A DNA stretch of 33,672 nt, from NCBI GenBank assembly GCA_027622275.1, contig JAQBZB010000076.1:1-33672 (forward strand), read 5' to 3'. The notes beneath the pieces were generated by a model. It was not told where the DNA came from and did not search any database. It was given only the letters and a program-made list of their open reading frames with translations. The DNA is from Planctomycetota bacterium (GTDB taxonomy: Bacteria; Planctomycetota; Planctomycetia; Pirellulales; Pirellulaceae). Positions 1 through 6,898 of this stretch are shown one piece after another. Each line of letters opens with the position of its first letter. The first letter of the stretch is position 1. The translations under genes were made by a program, and so were the position numbers.

Positions 1-1
1 T

Positions 2-148
2 CTCGAAGCACCGCCGGACGAAAGGAAGAAGTGTCCGCACTGCGAGACCGAGATGGTCTTGGAAGCACACACCCGTCGTCCGTCCTGGCGCGAGTTATTC
101 TACGGCCCCGACCATCCGCGCTGGATGGAATGGCGGGGCAGCGGATGA
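2..148 (+). pseudogene. C-terminal fragment of a zinc-ribbon protein, possibly a transposase
   Basis: The reading frame is open from the window edge and stops at the TGA at 146-148. It encodes a 48-residue tail containing CPHCETEM, one half of a zinc-ribbon or zinc-knuckle, followed by a tryptophan- and proline-rich end (RPSWRELFYGPDHPRW). I recall similar CxxC tails at the ends of IS91-type (Y2) transposases and of other planctomycete transposases, but a 48-residue tail is too short to fix the family. The start lies outside the window, so it cannot be said whether the gene is broken or only cut by the window edge. Its position beside an HNH gene and truncated defence genes fits a mobile-element remnant. 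Confidence 0.45.
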
Positions 149-496
149 CGTGTCTTGTCGCCAGCTTCCATTACGGCCATGAGCCGTCTCCGAAGAACGC
201 CGAAAGTGACCACTCACGATCGACACGGCTAGAGGTTTGGACGCACGTCATGGGCGGGCCACAACAAAGCTCACAACCGGCAACACCGTGGCTCGTGTGT
301 CGGCCAGATTCTCGTCACGCCGAGTTGCAAGGTCTGCTTGGCACGCACTAAAATGCGACGAGTCGAGACCAACCGGCAATGCATCCGCATAGGCGACCAA
401 CCGCCCCCAGCCAAGCGTCTCAGTTCAACGCACAATCTATCCGCCCGAGGACAGACGGATAGATTGATATTCGTTCGGCCTCATGAGAGTCGGCAC
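149..496. other. Non-coding stretch before the HNH gene
   Basis: About 350 bases without a convincing gene. A 106-codon open frame starting at 31 has no recognisable motif and overlaps the tail fragment at 2-148, so I do not call it. The only clear structure is the inverted repeat at 433-466. The region may be the end of a mobile element that carried the preceding fragment, but no terminal repeats or target duplication could be identified. Confidence 0.5.
433..466. repeat. Perfect 11-bp inverted repeat (hairpin) upstream of the HNH gene
   Basis: CAATCTATCCG at 433-443 is repeated inverted at 456-466 with a 12-base loop. It ends 30 bases before the HNH start codon at 497. It has no T-tract, so an intrinsic terminator is unlikely. 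It could be an operator in the HNH leader or a subterminal hairpin of a mobile element. Confidence 0.7.
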
Positions 497-1138
497 ATGG
501 ACGAGGACCGGCGTACTTACCGCGAGAAGCTGCTTGACCCGCGATGGCAGCGAGTCCGGCTCCGAGTGTTTGCGCGTGATGCTTGGTCGTGTGTCGTTTG
601 CGGCGATTCATGCCGGACGTTGCATGTCCACCACCTGCGTTACGAGCGGGGAAGGGAGCCGTGGGAGTCGCCTCCAGACGCCTTGGCCACGCTGTGCGAG
701 TTATGCCACCGACTTCTCAGCCCAACGGCCATGGCAAGGTCGATGGCCGAATTGGGCATGACCGTGAAGCAGCGATGGGAGGCGGCAAGTCGGGTTGAGG
801 ATGGACTGGCTGAATGGATGGAGCGGCGGCGTGGTCTGGCCGAAGCGGCCCAAGTCGCGCCCACCCCGTCGGGGTTCGTGTCGAGTTGCCCGAACTGGCG
901 GGAATTGAGACCACGAGCGGGCCGAGTTTGGACGCCGGATGAGGACGAGGCATTGTTGTTGGAGTTCGACGCAGGCTTGTCACTAGAGTCTATTGCGCTC
1001 TCAAGAGGGCGCGGAGTCTTTGGCGTCGCAGTGCGCCTGTGCAAGCTGGGCCGCAAGCCGCCTGAGCCGAGTCCGGCCGAACCAGACGCTGAACTTGACC
1101 GGGGCCGGGGCCGCATTCCTGTTTCGCGCGGCGTGTAG
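497..1138 (+). CDS. HNH endonuclease with C-terminal Myb/SANT-like helix-turn-helix
   Basis: A 213-residue protein. Residues about 8-75 carry an HNH zinc-finger nuclease fold: a CVVCG pair, then LHVHHLRY with the catalytic histidines, then LCELCH as the second metal-binding pair. This is the usual order in small phage and mobile-element HNH nucleases. A second module near the C-terminus begins VWTPDEDEALL and ends near AVRLCKLG; it resembles the Myb/SANT-like DNA-binding helices that scan for a target sequence. I chose the ATG at 497 because an in-frame extension upstream to 338 has no homology-like content and runs through the hairpin at 433-466. Target and role are unknown; a homing or mobile-element nuclease is the simplest reading. 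The stop codon lies inside a 105-bp palindrome. Confidence 0.75.
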   Translation: MDEDRRTYREKLLDPRWQRVRLRVFARDAWSCVVCGDSCRTLHVHHLRYERGREPWESPPDALATLCELCHRLLSPTAMARSMAELGMTVKQRWEAASRVEDGLAEWMERRRGLAEAAQVAPTPSGFVSSCPNWRELRPRAGRVWTPDEDEALLLEFDAGLSLESIALSRGRGVFGVAVRLCKLGRKPPEPSPAEPDAELDRGRGRIPVSRGV

Positions 1139-1179
1139 TTGTTGCAGCGGCCCCGGCAAGTTAGCTTGGGCGTTCGGCC
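1075..1179. repeat. 105-bp nested palindrome overlapping the HNH stop codon (recombination-site-like)
   Basis: Outer arms GGCCGAAC (1075-1082) and GTTCGGCC (1172-1179) pair perfectly. Inner arms at 1088-1107 and 1148-1165 pair over 18 bp, with two extra bases, G1091 and A1098, bulged on the left arm only. Outer and inner arms are separated by 5-6 unpaired bases. Two-step arms with one-sided bulges recall integron attC sites, which also sit at the 3' end of a cassette gene. However, the outer right box GTTCGGC departs from GTTRRRY at one base and the inner boxes have the wrong orientation, so attC is not established. Confidence 0.75.
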
Positions 1180-1242
1180 ATGTGAATTATTTGCCGACTC
1201 AAGTTTAGTCACAGGTCGCTCCAATCAAGCCGAGGTTGATTC

Positions 1243-1401
1243 GTGCCGGACGAGACAAAACCCGAAGACAAGAAGGACTCGTCGCGTCTCGAACAATTGC
1301 GGGATGCGGCTGCGTTTCCGCTGGCATCCTATTTCCGACAGCAGCGAAGAACTGACGGTTGCGTGCAAGGCGCTGCTACGAAAACCATCGGCGATGAGTG
1401 A
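1243..1401 (+). pseudogene. 5' stub of an unknown gene, fused out of frame to jetC
   Basis: A GTG at 1243 sits 7 bases after a plausible ribosome-binding site (CGAGG, 1231-1235). The frame reads a charged, coding-like sequence starting PDETKPEDKKDSSRLEQL and continuing through an alanine-rich stretch to about base 1335. It then runs into the jetC remnant, which is in a different frame, and stops at 1399-1401. I do not recognise the protein. The likely reading is a gene whose 3' part was lost when its 5' end was joined to the 3' part of jetC. It could also be a chance frame. Confidence 0.35.
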
Positions 1402-1960
1402 CGAGGATCGTGCGGCCTTGGGCCAATTCCTGCAGCAGCGGATCGCCGAGGCGCGCAGCCGTGACGACGTAGGGACTTGGCAGCAACATCTGGCCGACGC
1501 CTTGGACTATCGATCTTGGTTCACATTCGACATCGAGCGCGAAACGGATGGGCGCTGGCAGCGTTTGACACGCCGCACGCACGGAACCGGCTCGGGCGGC
1601 GAACGCGCCGTGGCGTTGATCATTCCGATGCTGGCCGCTTTGGCGGCGTATTATCAATCGGCGGATCGGGACGCGCCGCGAATCATCCTGATGGACGAAG
1701 CCTTTGTCGGGATCGATAACGAGATGCGGGCCAAGTTCATGGATCTGATGGTGCAGTTCGATTTGGACTTTATGATGACCAGCGAACGTGAATGGGGTTG
1801 CTATCCCACGATGCCGGCTCTCGCGATTTATCATCTATCAACGCGCCGCGGCGTGGACGCGATACTGGCAACTCGTTGGGTGTGGAACGGCAACGGGCGG
1901 ACGCAGAGCGATGTTCACGATCGGCCGCGACAACTGGAAATGTTTACCGCAGAGTCATGA
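1352..1960 (+). pseudogene. jetC: 3' remnant of jetC (Wadjet SMC-like ATPase, TIGR02680 family)
   Basis: About 200 codons closely resemble the extreme C-terminus of the TIGR02680 family of SMC/SbcC-like proteins, which are normally well over 1,000 residues. The ABC signature appears as THGTGSGGERAVAL, the Walker B strand as RIILMDEAFVGID, and the family-typical MTSEREWGCYP follows. The N-terminal Walker A motif and the coiled coils are missing. Upstream of about 1350 the sequence is unrelated, and the frame is open back to 1139 only with a TTG codon. An ATG at 1394 could start a 188-residue product, but no ATPase could form. In the family, JetC drives loop extrusion on plasmid DNA with JetA and JetB, and JetD cuts. 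Confidence 0.85.
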
Positions 1961-1976
1961 GTTGCACAAACTTGCC

Positions 1977-2122
1977 GTAGGGCGGGTCTCCAGGCCCGTC
2001 CTTATACGAAAAGTGCTGGTAGCTTGGCGGTTGCACGCAGGCTTCACATTGAGTGAGTTCTGCAAACACCGAACGAAACTCCGTTTCGCATGGAATCGGA
2101 CGGGCCTGGAGACCCGTCCTAC
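1977..2122. repeat. Palindromic repeat element between jetC remnant and jetD
   Basis: Arms at 1977-2001 and 2098-2122 are 25 bases long and inverted to each other with one mismatch. Each arm is itself a small hairpin: GGACGGG and CCCGTCC flank an 8-base loop in the right arm. It begins 16 bases after the jetC stop and ends 23 bases before the jetD start. The double-hairpin layout resembles REP/BIME elements spread by RAYT-type transposases. No transposase is nearby. Confidence 0.8.
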
Positions 2123-2145
2123 ACTCTGTTTTGCAAAGCTAGGCC

Positions 2146-3384
2146 GTGGATCAAACCAAACTCGAAGCGTTGCTGGGAGCCGAGTCGCTTCGTCCCTTGA
2201 TTCGCAAGCTCGATCGGCGACTCGCCAAGAAGCCGGAAGTCGCTGGGCACGTGACTCTGAAGAATCCTTCGGACGAAACCAGGGAGGCAGTCACGGCATT
2301 GCTCGGTTTACCGCCCAAGGTCGCTGGGCCAGTTCGGGTCAGTTTGGCCAAGCTAGAGCAAACGATTCGTGATAGCGGTGCGGCGGCGGACTTAACGACT
2401 GCCTTGACGCGTCTGCTTGGCCGCAAGCCTCAGCATCCGGCGGTTGAAACTCGCAAAGTGAAGGACGAGTGGCAGTCGGCGTGGCAAGTAATTGCGCAGA
2501 CAAAGATGGTTCCCGCCGCGGCGCTGGATTACTTTCGCGACATCTGTTCCAGCGGAGTGCTTCGCCGCGCCGCGCGAGGTTCTTTGGAGGAAGGGCAACG
2601 GATATTGCAGTCGCTGGCGGCCTGCATCACGGCCATCCCGCCTGACGAACCAACTCCGCTACCTGTGTTTGCAGCTCACGTACTCGGCGACTCGCACGCC
2701 TTGGATATCGACCGTCCGATCTGCACCCTGTTGCTGCGAACGATCCGCAAAACCAGCGAATCGACAATTTCAGTGACTAAAGAGAACCATCGGCAGATGT
2801 GGTCCGAGGTCAATATCATTCAAGATGAACTTTCCTCGACGGTGCTAGTACTCAACCTGCCGACCGATGGAACCGGCCTGCTGGGGCGCATGCTCAGCGA
2901 ACACGCAACGATCGGCGAACCGTGTCGATTGACGTTTCGTCAATTGCGAATTCACGCTTTGTCGCTTGTCGATTCATCGCCCACAATCTTCGTCTGCGAG
3001 AACCCGTCCATCTTGGCGGCAGCGGCAAGCCAACTTGGACGACAGTCACGGCCATTGATCTGTATCGAAGGTCAGCCATCGCACGCGAGCGCTAAGTTGC
3101 TTACGGCCTGTAAGAAAGCCGGCGCGAGGCTGCTCTATCACGGAGACTTCGATCGCGCAGGCTTGCAGATCGCCGCACAAGTACTCGATCGCTTCGCAGC
3201 CGAACCTTGGCGAATGGCTGCGTCGGACTATCGAGACAGCGTGAGCCAATCGAGGCTGTCATTTGAAGGGCCGGTTCCATCGACACCATGGGATTCAGAT
3301 CTCGCCGACGAAATCAGGCAACACCGAAAAGCACTGCTTGAAGAATCCGTCGTTGAAGTACTCTTGAAGGATCTGGTCTGGTAG
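2146..3384 (+). CDS. jetD: JetD-like Wadjet nuclease subunit (TIGR02679 / DUF2399)
   Basis: A 412-residue protein of about the family's usual length. The N-terminal third matches the TIGR02679 layout (LDRRLAKK, then TREAVTALLG). The C-terminal third holds the DUF2399 Toprim-like domain: CENPSILAAAA with the acidic E285, ICIEGQPS, and YHGDFDRAG with D334 and D336, then EPWRM. In Wadjet, JetD is the topoisomerase VI-like subunit that cleaves circular plasmid DNA after JetABC extrude it. The GTG at 2146 is chosen because the family N-terminus begins directly after it; the ribosome-binding site is weak. jetC upstream is reduced to a stub and jetA and jetB are absent, so the protein is probably an orphan. 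The frame is intact and the key acidic residues remain, so the loss of its partners may be recent. Confidence 0.85.
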   Translation: MDQTKLEALLGAESLRPLIRKLDRRLAKKPEVAGHVTLKNPSDETREAVTALLGLPPKVAGPVRVSLAKLEQTIRDSGAAADLTTALTRLLGRKPQHPAVETRKVKDEWQSAWQVIAQTKMVPAAALDYFRDICSSGVLRRAARGSLEEGQRILQSLAACITAIPPDEPTPLPVFAAHVLGDSHALDIDRPICTLLLRTIRKTSESTISVTKENHRQMWSEVNIIQDELSSTVLVLNLPTDGTGLLGRMLSEHATIGEPCRLTFRQLRIHALSLVDSSPTIFVCENPSILAAAASQLGRQSRPLICIEGQPSHASAKLLTACKKAGARLLYHGDFDRAGLQIAAQVLDRFAAEPWRMAASDYRDSVSQSRLSFEGPVPSTPWDSDLADEIRQHRKALLEESVVEVLLKDLVW

Positions 3385-3497
3385 GCCGAGAATCACTGTT
3401 TCGAACGCGTCTCGCCGACGAGATAGATTGCAGCCTCCGTTCAACCGGCTATATTGTCATACAATTCGCCTGCGACCGTTCCGAGTGAGTATACATC

Positions 3498-5186
3498 ATG
3501 AGTATCCGGCAACTGCCTTTCATCATTGCAACCACCCTTTCCGTTTGGCTACCGCTGAGGGCAGCTGCCGACGAGACGCAGTTCATCGACTGTTCGTTGC
3601 TGGTCGCACCCGAGTATCCCGCGACGTGGCCCACGGCTCCGTTCCCGCGTTTTCAGATCATGCATCAGCGGACGATCGGGCCCGATAGTCCTTACAACAT
3701 CGACGCGCTGCTGATCGATGGGAATACGGGCACGCAAATTGACGTGCCGCCGCATTCGGTGGCGCGACCTGACTTGAAGCGTCCGAAATCGGGCGAGTTG
3801 GGTTTGGCTTACATCGACAAGACAGAAGCGTGGCAGTTCGGCGGCGAAGCCTGCGTCGTGGATGTGCGCGATTTGCTCGACCAGGCTCCGAAGGGCGAAA
3901 GTCCGCTGGTGACGCGCGAGCACGTGCTGCGTTTCGAAAAGCAGCATCGCCAGTTGCGGTTCGGCGATGTCGTGTTGTTCCGCAGTGATTACTCCGACAA
4001 ATACTACCTGCCGCTGCCGGCCGGCAATCGCTACATCGCCGACGCACTCGATCACAAAGCGCCCGGCTATCCCGATCCCGATCCCGATTGCATGGAGCTG
4101 CTGGCAACGCGCAAGGTGCTGACGCTGGGAACCGACAGCGCGAGCATGGGGCCGCTGCCAAGTCTTGCCGAGCCGACACATTATGCGGGACTGAAGTACG
4201 GCATGATCTGGACGGAAGGCGCGACGAATCTTGGCGCGTTGCCGCCGACTGGTGCGTTTTACTGTATGTTCGGGCCGAAGCACAAAGGCGGACCTTATGG
4301 CGAAGGCCGAGCGTTCGCGATCGCGGGAGGCGACTTGCCAAAGCGGTTGATTGAATCGGCGAAGGCGAAGCGGGCGATCGATCTCACGCCGACGCTGGCT
4401 GCTGATTCGCCGGTCACCTCGCCCGGCATCGGTGCGGGCCAGCATCGACAGGTCTACTTGAAGATCGACTTCTTGTACTCCGAATATCTCGACATGTGGC
4501 ATCACACGCATCTGATGGACAGCATGGCGGGCACGCATCTCGTCCCGCCGTCCTTTGCGCTGCCACCCGAAGGCAAAGCCGTGCAATACGCGCCCCAAGT
4601 CCGCGGCTGGCTCGAAGAGTATGAAGGGAAGTACGGCGAGCGCGGGACAAGCTCGATGACCACCGAGCAAGTTCCGCTGTCGTGGACCTGCGGCGAGGCT
4701 CGCGTGATCGACGTGACCGCGCTCGTTGGCACGACCGACAAGCGAAGCTGGCCTGCTTCTCCCGAAATCACCGTCGCGCATCTCAAGGCGGACGAGCAGA
4801 AGCACGGCGAGTTGAGGGCAGGCGACGTCGTGATCTTTCATACCGGCCACATCGACAAACATTTCAAGCCACAACCCGCGGACACCGGCTTGTGGCTCGA
4901 TCCGCTCAACGGCACTGCCGAAGGTTGGCCCGTGCCTGGTCCGGACGCGATTGTCTATCTGAAAGAGAAAGGCATTCGTTGCGTAGCGACCGACGCGCCG
5001 GACCTCGGCGGCGTTGAACCGAAACGCGCACTGATGACCTACTGGACGCTTGGCAGTAACGAGATCGTAGGCGTCGAGTTCCTACACAACGTCGGCGAGA
5101 TTCCCGACAACGCCTACTTCCTGTTCGCCGCCGTCAAGATTCGCGACTGTCATGGCGGACCAGGGCGCGCGATCGTTCTGTACTGA
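3498..5186 (+). CDS. Secreted tandem putative cyclase (two PF04199-type domains)
   Basis: A 562-residue protein with a signal peptide (hydrophobic residues 7-20, AAA before residue 25). Two cyclase/kynurenine-formamidase-like domains follow, about 28-280 and 295-562. The family hydrolyses cyclic amides, formamides or lactones with a metal held by HxGTHxDxPxH. In domain 1 the motif is N76-T-G-T-Q80-I-D82-V-P-P-H86, so two histidines are replaced. In domain 2 it is M343-A-G-T-H347-L-V349-P-P-S-F353, so only the middle histidine stays. The downstream glutamate is kept in both (TEGATNL, VEFLHNV). Metal binding is therefore doubtful or is built differently. It is the first gene of a co-directional catabolic run, so it may act on the substrate outside the cytoplasm. 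Substrate unknown. Confidence 0.8.
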   Translation: MSIRQLPFIIATTLSVWLPLRAAADETQFIDCSLLVAPEYPATWPTAPFPRFQIMHQRTIGPDSPYNIDALLIDGNTGTQIDVPPHSVARPDLKRPKSGELGLAYIDKTEAWQFGGEACVVDVRDLLDQAPKGESPLVTREHVLRFEKQHRQLRFGDVVLFRSDYSDKYYLPLPAGNRYIADALDHKAPGYPDPDPDCMELLATRKVLTLGTDSASMGPLPSLAEPTHYAGLKYGMIWTEGATNLGALPPTGAFYCMFGPKHKGGPYGEGRAFAIAGGDLPKRLIESAKAKRAIDLTPTLAADSPVTSPGIGAGQHRQVYLKIDFLYSEYLDMWHHTHLMDSMAGTHLVPPSFALPPEGKAVQYAPQVRGWLEEYEGKYGERGTSSMTTEQVPLSWTCGEARVIDVTALVGTTDKRSWPASPEITVAHLKADEQKHGELRAGDVVIFHTGHIDKHFKPQPADTGLWLDPLNGTAEGWPVPGPDAIVYLKEKGIRCVATDAPDLGGVEPKRALMTYWTLGSNEIVGVEFLHNVGEIPDNAYFLFAAVKIRDCHGGPGRAIVLY

Positions 5187-5193
5187 CTCTTTC

Positions 5194-5289
5194 AACCACG
5201 AAAGGCACGAAAATCACGAAAGGAAATCCGAAGATGCTTGTTCTGATTTGATCCCTTCTTCTTTCGTGTATTTCGTGCCTTTCGTGGTT
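5194..5289. repeat. Palindromic repeat, empty copy of the element flanking the GxxExxY gene
   Basis: Arms at 5194-5222 and 5261-5289 are 29 bases, inverted, with two mismatches. Each arm holds three spaced CACGAAA units. The 38-base centre has no gene. The right arm is identical to 10222-10250, the right arm of the loaded copy. It fills most of the gap between the cyclase stop (5186) and the transporter start (5310). Confidence 0.9.
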
Positions 5290-5309
5290 CCTCCTGTTCG
5301 AATACTTTC

Positions 5310-6887
5310 ATGAGCGACCTTCCAAAGACCTGCCTCCCCACATGGGACATCGCCGAACTTCCGGAACCGAAGCCGCTCGGTCTGCGGAACCTCGCTGGGT
5401 TCATCGGCCCCGGCATCGTGATGTGCGGGATTCAGATTGGGGGCGGCGAGTGGTTGTTTGGGCCCGCGATCACGGCGAAGTACGGCGGGGGGTTGATGTG
5501 GATTGCGACCGTCGCGATCGTATGCCAAGTCTTTTACAACGTCGAATGCGGACGCTATGCGCTCTACACCGGCGAACCTGTCTTTACAGGCTTCATGCGG
5601 ACCAGGCCCGGTCCGGGATTCTGGGTCGGCTTCGCGATGCTGCTCAGCATTGGAGCACTTATTCCAGGCCTGTCCACCAACGCCGCGGTGTTGATCACGT
5701 CGATGATTCTCAATCGTCCGCCCACGCCCGACGATGCGCTTATGGTCAATACGATCGCTTACTTGTGCCTTGCGCTAGTGGTCCTACCAGTGCTCGTCGG
5801 CGGCAAGGTCTACAACATGTTGCAGGTGGTAATGACCGCCAAGGTCTTTATCGTATTGGGGTTCTGTCTGTTCATCGGTGTGTTCTTTGTCAGCGCGCAG
5901 GGCTGGCTCGACGTCTTCAGCGGGTTCGTCAAATTTGGCAACGTGCCGGTGGATGACGGGCAAGGCGGCGAGAAAGTCGTCAACGCGTTCACGCATTGGT
6001 TTGAGTTCGGAGAGTTTCCCGTCGTGGCGATGACGAGCATCGCGGTGCTCGGTGCCTTCGCGGGATACGCCGGCGGCGGCGGACTGAGTAATTCCACCTA
6101 CAGCAACTTTGTCCGCGACAAGGGCTGGGGCATGGGCAGCGAGGTAGGAGCAATCGCCAGTGCCGTCGGTGGCCGCAATGTTTCGCTCAGCCACATCGGC
6201 AAGGTCTTTGTGATCAACGAAGACAATCTGCGCAAGTGGAGGGGATGGTGGAGGTACATTTTGACGGACCAGTTTCTTATCTGGATGCCCGGCTGCGTGA
6301 TGGGCATGGCGCTGCCCGCGTTGCTGTCGATCGAATTCGCGTCCAGTTCGCCGATGTTCGGCCAGGATCTCCCGTACGCGCAGTCGCTGATCTCGGCGGA
6401 CGGAATTCGCCACGCGCCGGGCCTCGCCGCTTCGACTCGCCAGCTGCTGTGGATAGCCACGCTGTTCGTCGGCCTGATGGTGTTTCTTCCCAGCCAGATG
6501 GCGATCGTGGACGACTTTGCCCGCCGCTGGACCGACATCATCTGGTCGTCGATCCCGAGAATTCGCAACCGGCTCAAGCCGCATCAGGCCGGCCGGATCT
6601 ACTACACGATTCTGGCCTTCTACGTCTTATGGTCGTTCGTTTCGGCTACGATCTTTCTGATGTTTGGCGATGCTCCCAGGCTGATGGTGCTAGTCATTGC
6701 GAACCTGAACAACGTGGCACTCGGCGTGACCGCGTTTCATGTGCTGTGGATTAATCGCACACTGCTGCCACAACCACTCCGTCCGCGCTGGTACAACCAG
6801 CTTGGCATCTTGGCGTGCGGCGTGTTCTATTGCGGCATGGCGATGCTCGTGTTTTGTGCCAAGATCCTTCCGTTGATAACCGGTTGA
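5310..6887 (+). CDS. Nramp-related membrane transporter lacking the metal motifs
   Basis: A 525-residue integral membrane protein with about 11 hydrophobic segments, matching the Nramp/LeuT-fold count. The first segment, after an N-terminal soluble stretch, reads GPGIVMCGIQIGGGEW (33-48), in the place where metal-transporting Nramps have DPGN. The sixth segment reads GAFAGYAGGGGLSN instead of the MPH-containing helix. Both unwound-helix sites are glycine-rich, so a substrate other than Mn2+ or Fe2+ is likely. Neighbours are a secreted cyclase before it and an SDR 11 bases after it, which suggests uptake of the organic product of the cyclase. This role is inferred from context only. The ATG at 5310 has no strong ribosome-binding site and lies 20 bases after the palindrome. 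Confidence 0.8.
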   Translation: MSDLPKTCLPTWDIAELPEPKPLGLRNLAGFIGPGIVMCGIQIGGGEWLFGPAITAKYGGGLMWIATVAIVCQVFYNVECGRYALYTGEPVFTGFMRTRPGPGFWVGFAMLLSIGALIPGLSTNAAVLITSMILNRPPTPDDALMVNTIAYLCLALVVLPVLVGGKVYNMLQVVMTAKVFIVLGFCLFIGVFFVSAQGWLDVFSGFVKFGNVPVDDGQGGEKVVNAFTHWFEFGEFPVVAMTSIAVLGAFAGYAGGGGLSNSTYSNFVRDKGWGMGSEVGAIASAVGGRNVSLSHIGKVFVINEDNLRKWRGWWRYILTDQFLIWMPGCVMGMALPALLSIEFASSSPMFGQDLPYAQSLISADGIRHAPGLAASTRQLLWIATLFVGLMVFLPSQMAIVDDFARRWTDIIWSSIPRIRNRLKPHQAGRIYYTILAFYVLWSFVSATIFLMFGDAPRLMVLVIANLNNVALGVTAFHVLWINRTLLPQPLRPRWYNQLGILACGVFYCGMAMLVFCAKILPLITG

Positions 6888-6898
6888 GGGATTTGAAT

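Noticed and set aside
31-351. 106-codon open frame at the left end
   Set aside because: Another frame over 2-148 gives the more protein-like CxxC tail; this one has no motif and no ribosome-binding site.
640-1224. Minus-strand open frame opposite the HNH gene
   Set aside because: Serine/arginine-rich low-complexity translation; the plus strand has the full HNH motif set.
1139-1351. Extending the jetC frame upstream to a TTG directly after the HNH stop
   Set aside because: The added residues do not resemble the SMC-like family and lie partly in the palindrome; the open frame is by chance.
3400-3423. TCTCG/CGAGA hairpin after jetD considered as a terminator
   Set aside because: Five-base stem without a T-tract; too weak to call.
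3549-4874. Long minus-strand open frame (441 codons) inside the cyclase gene
   Set aside because: It is the complement of a clear PF04199-type coding frame on the plus strand; its own translation is arginine/histidine-rich without motifs, as expected for a shadow in GC-rich DNA.
5194-5289. CACGAAA repeats considered as a CRISPR-like or tandem-repeat array
   Set aside because: Only three short units per arm, arms inverted to each other, no spacers of even length and no cas genes; it is an inverted-repeat element.
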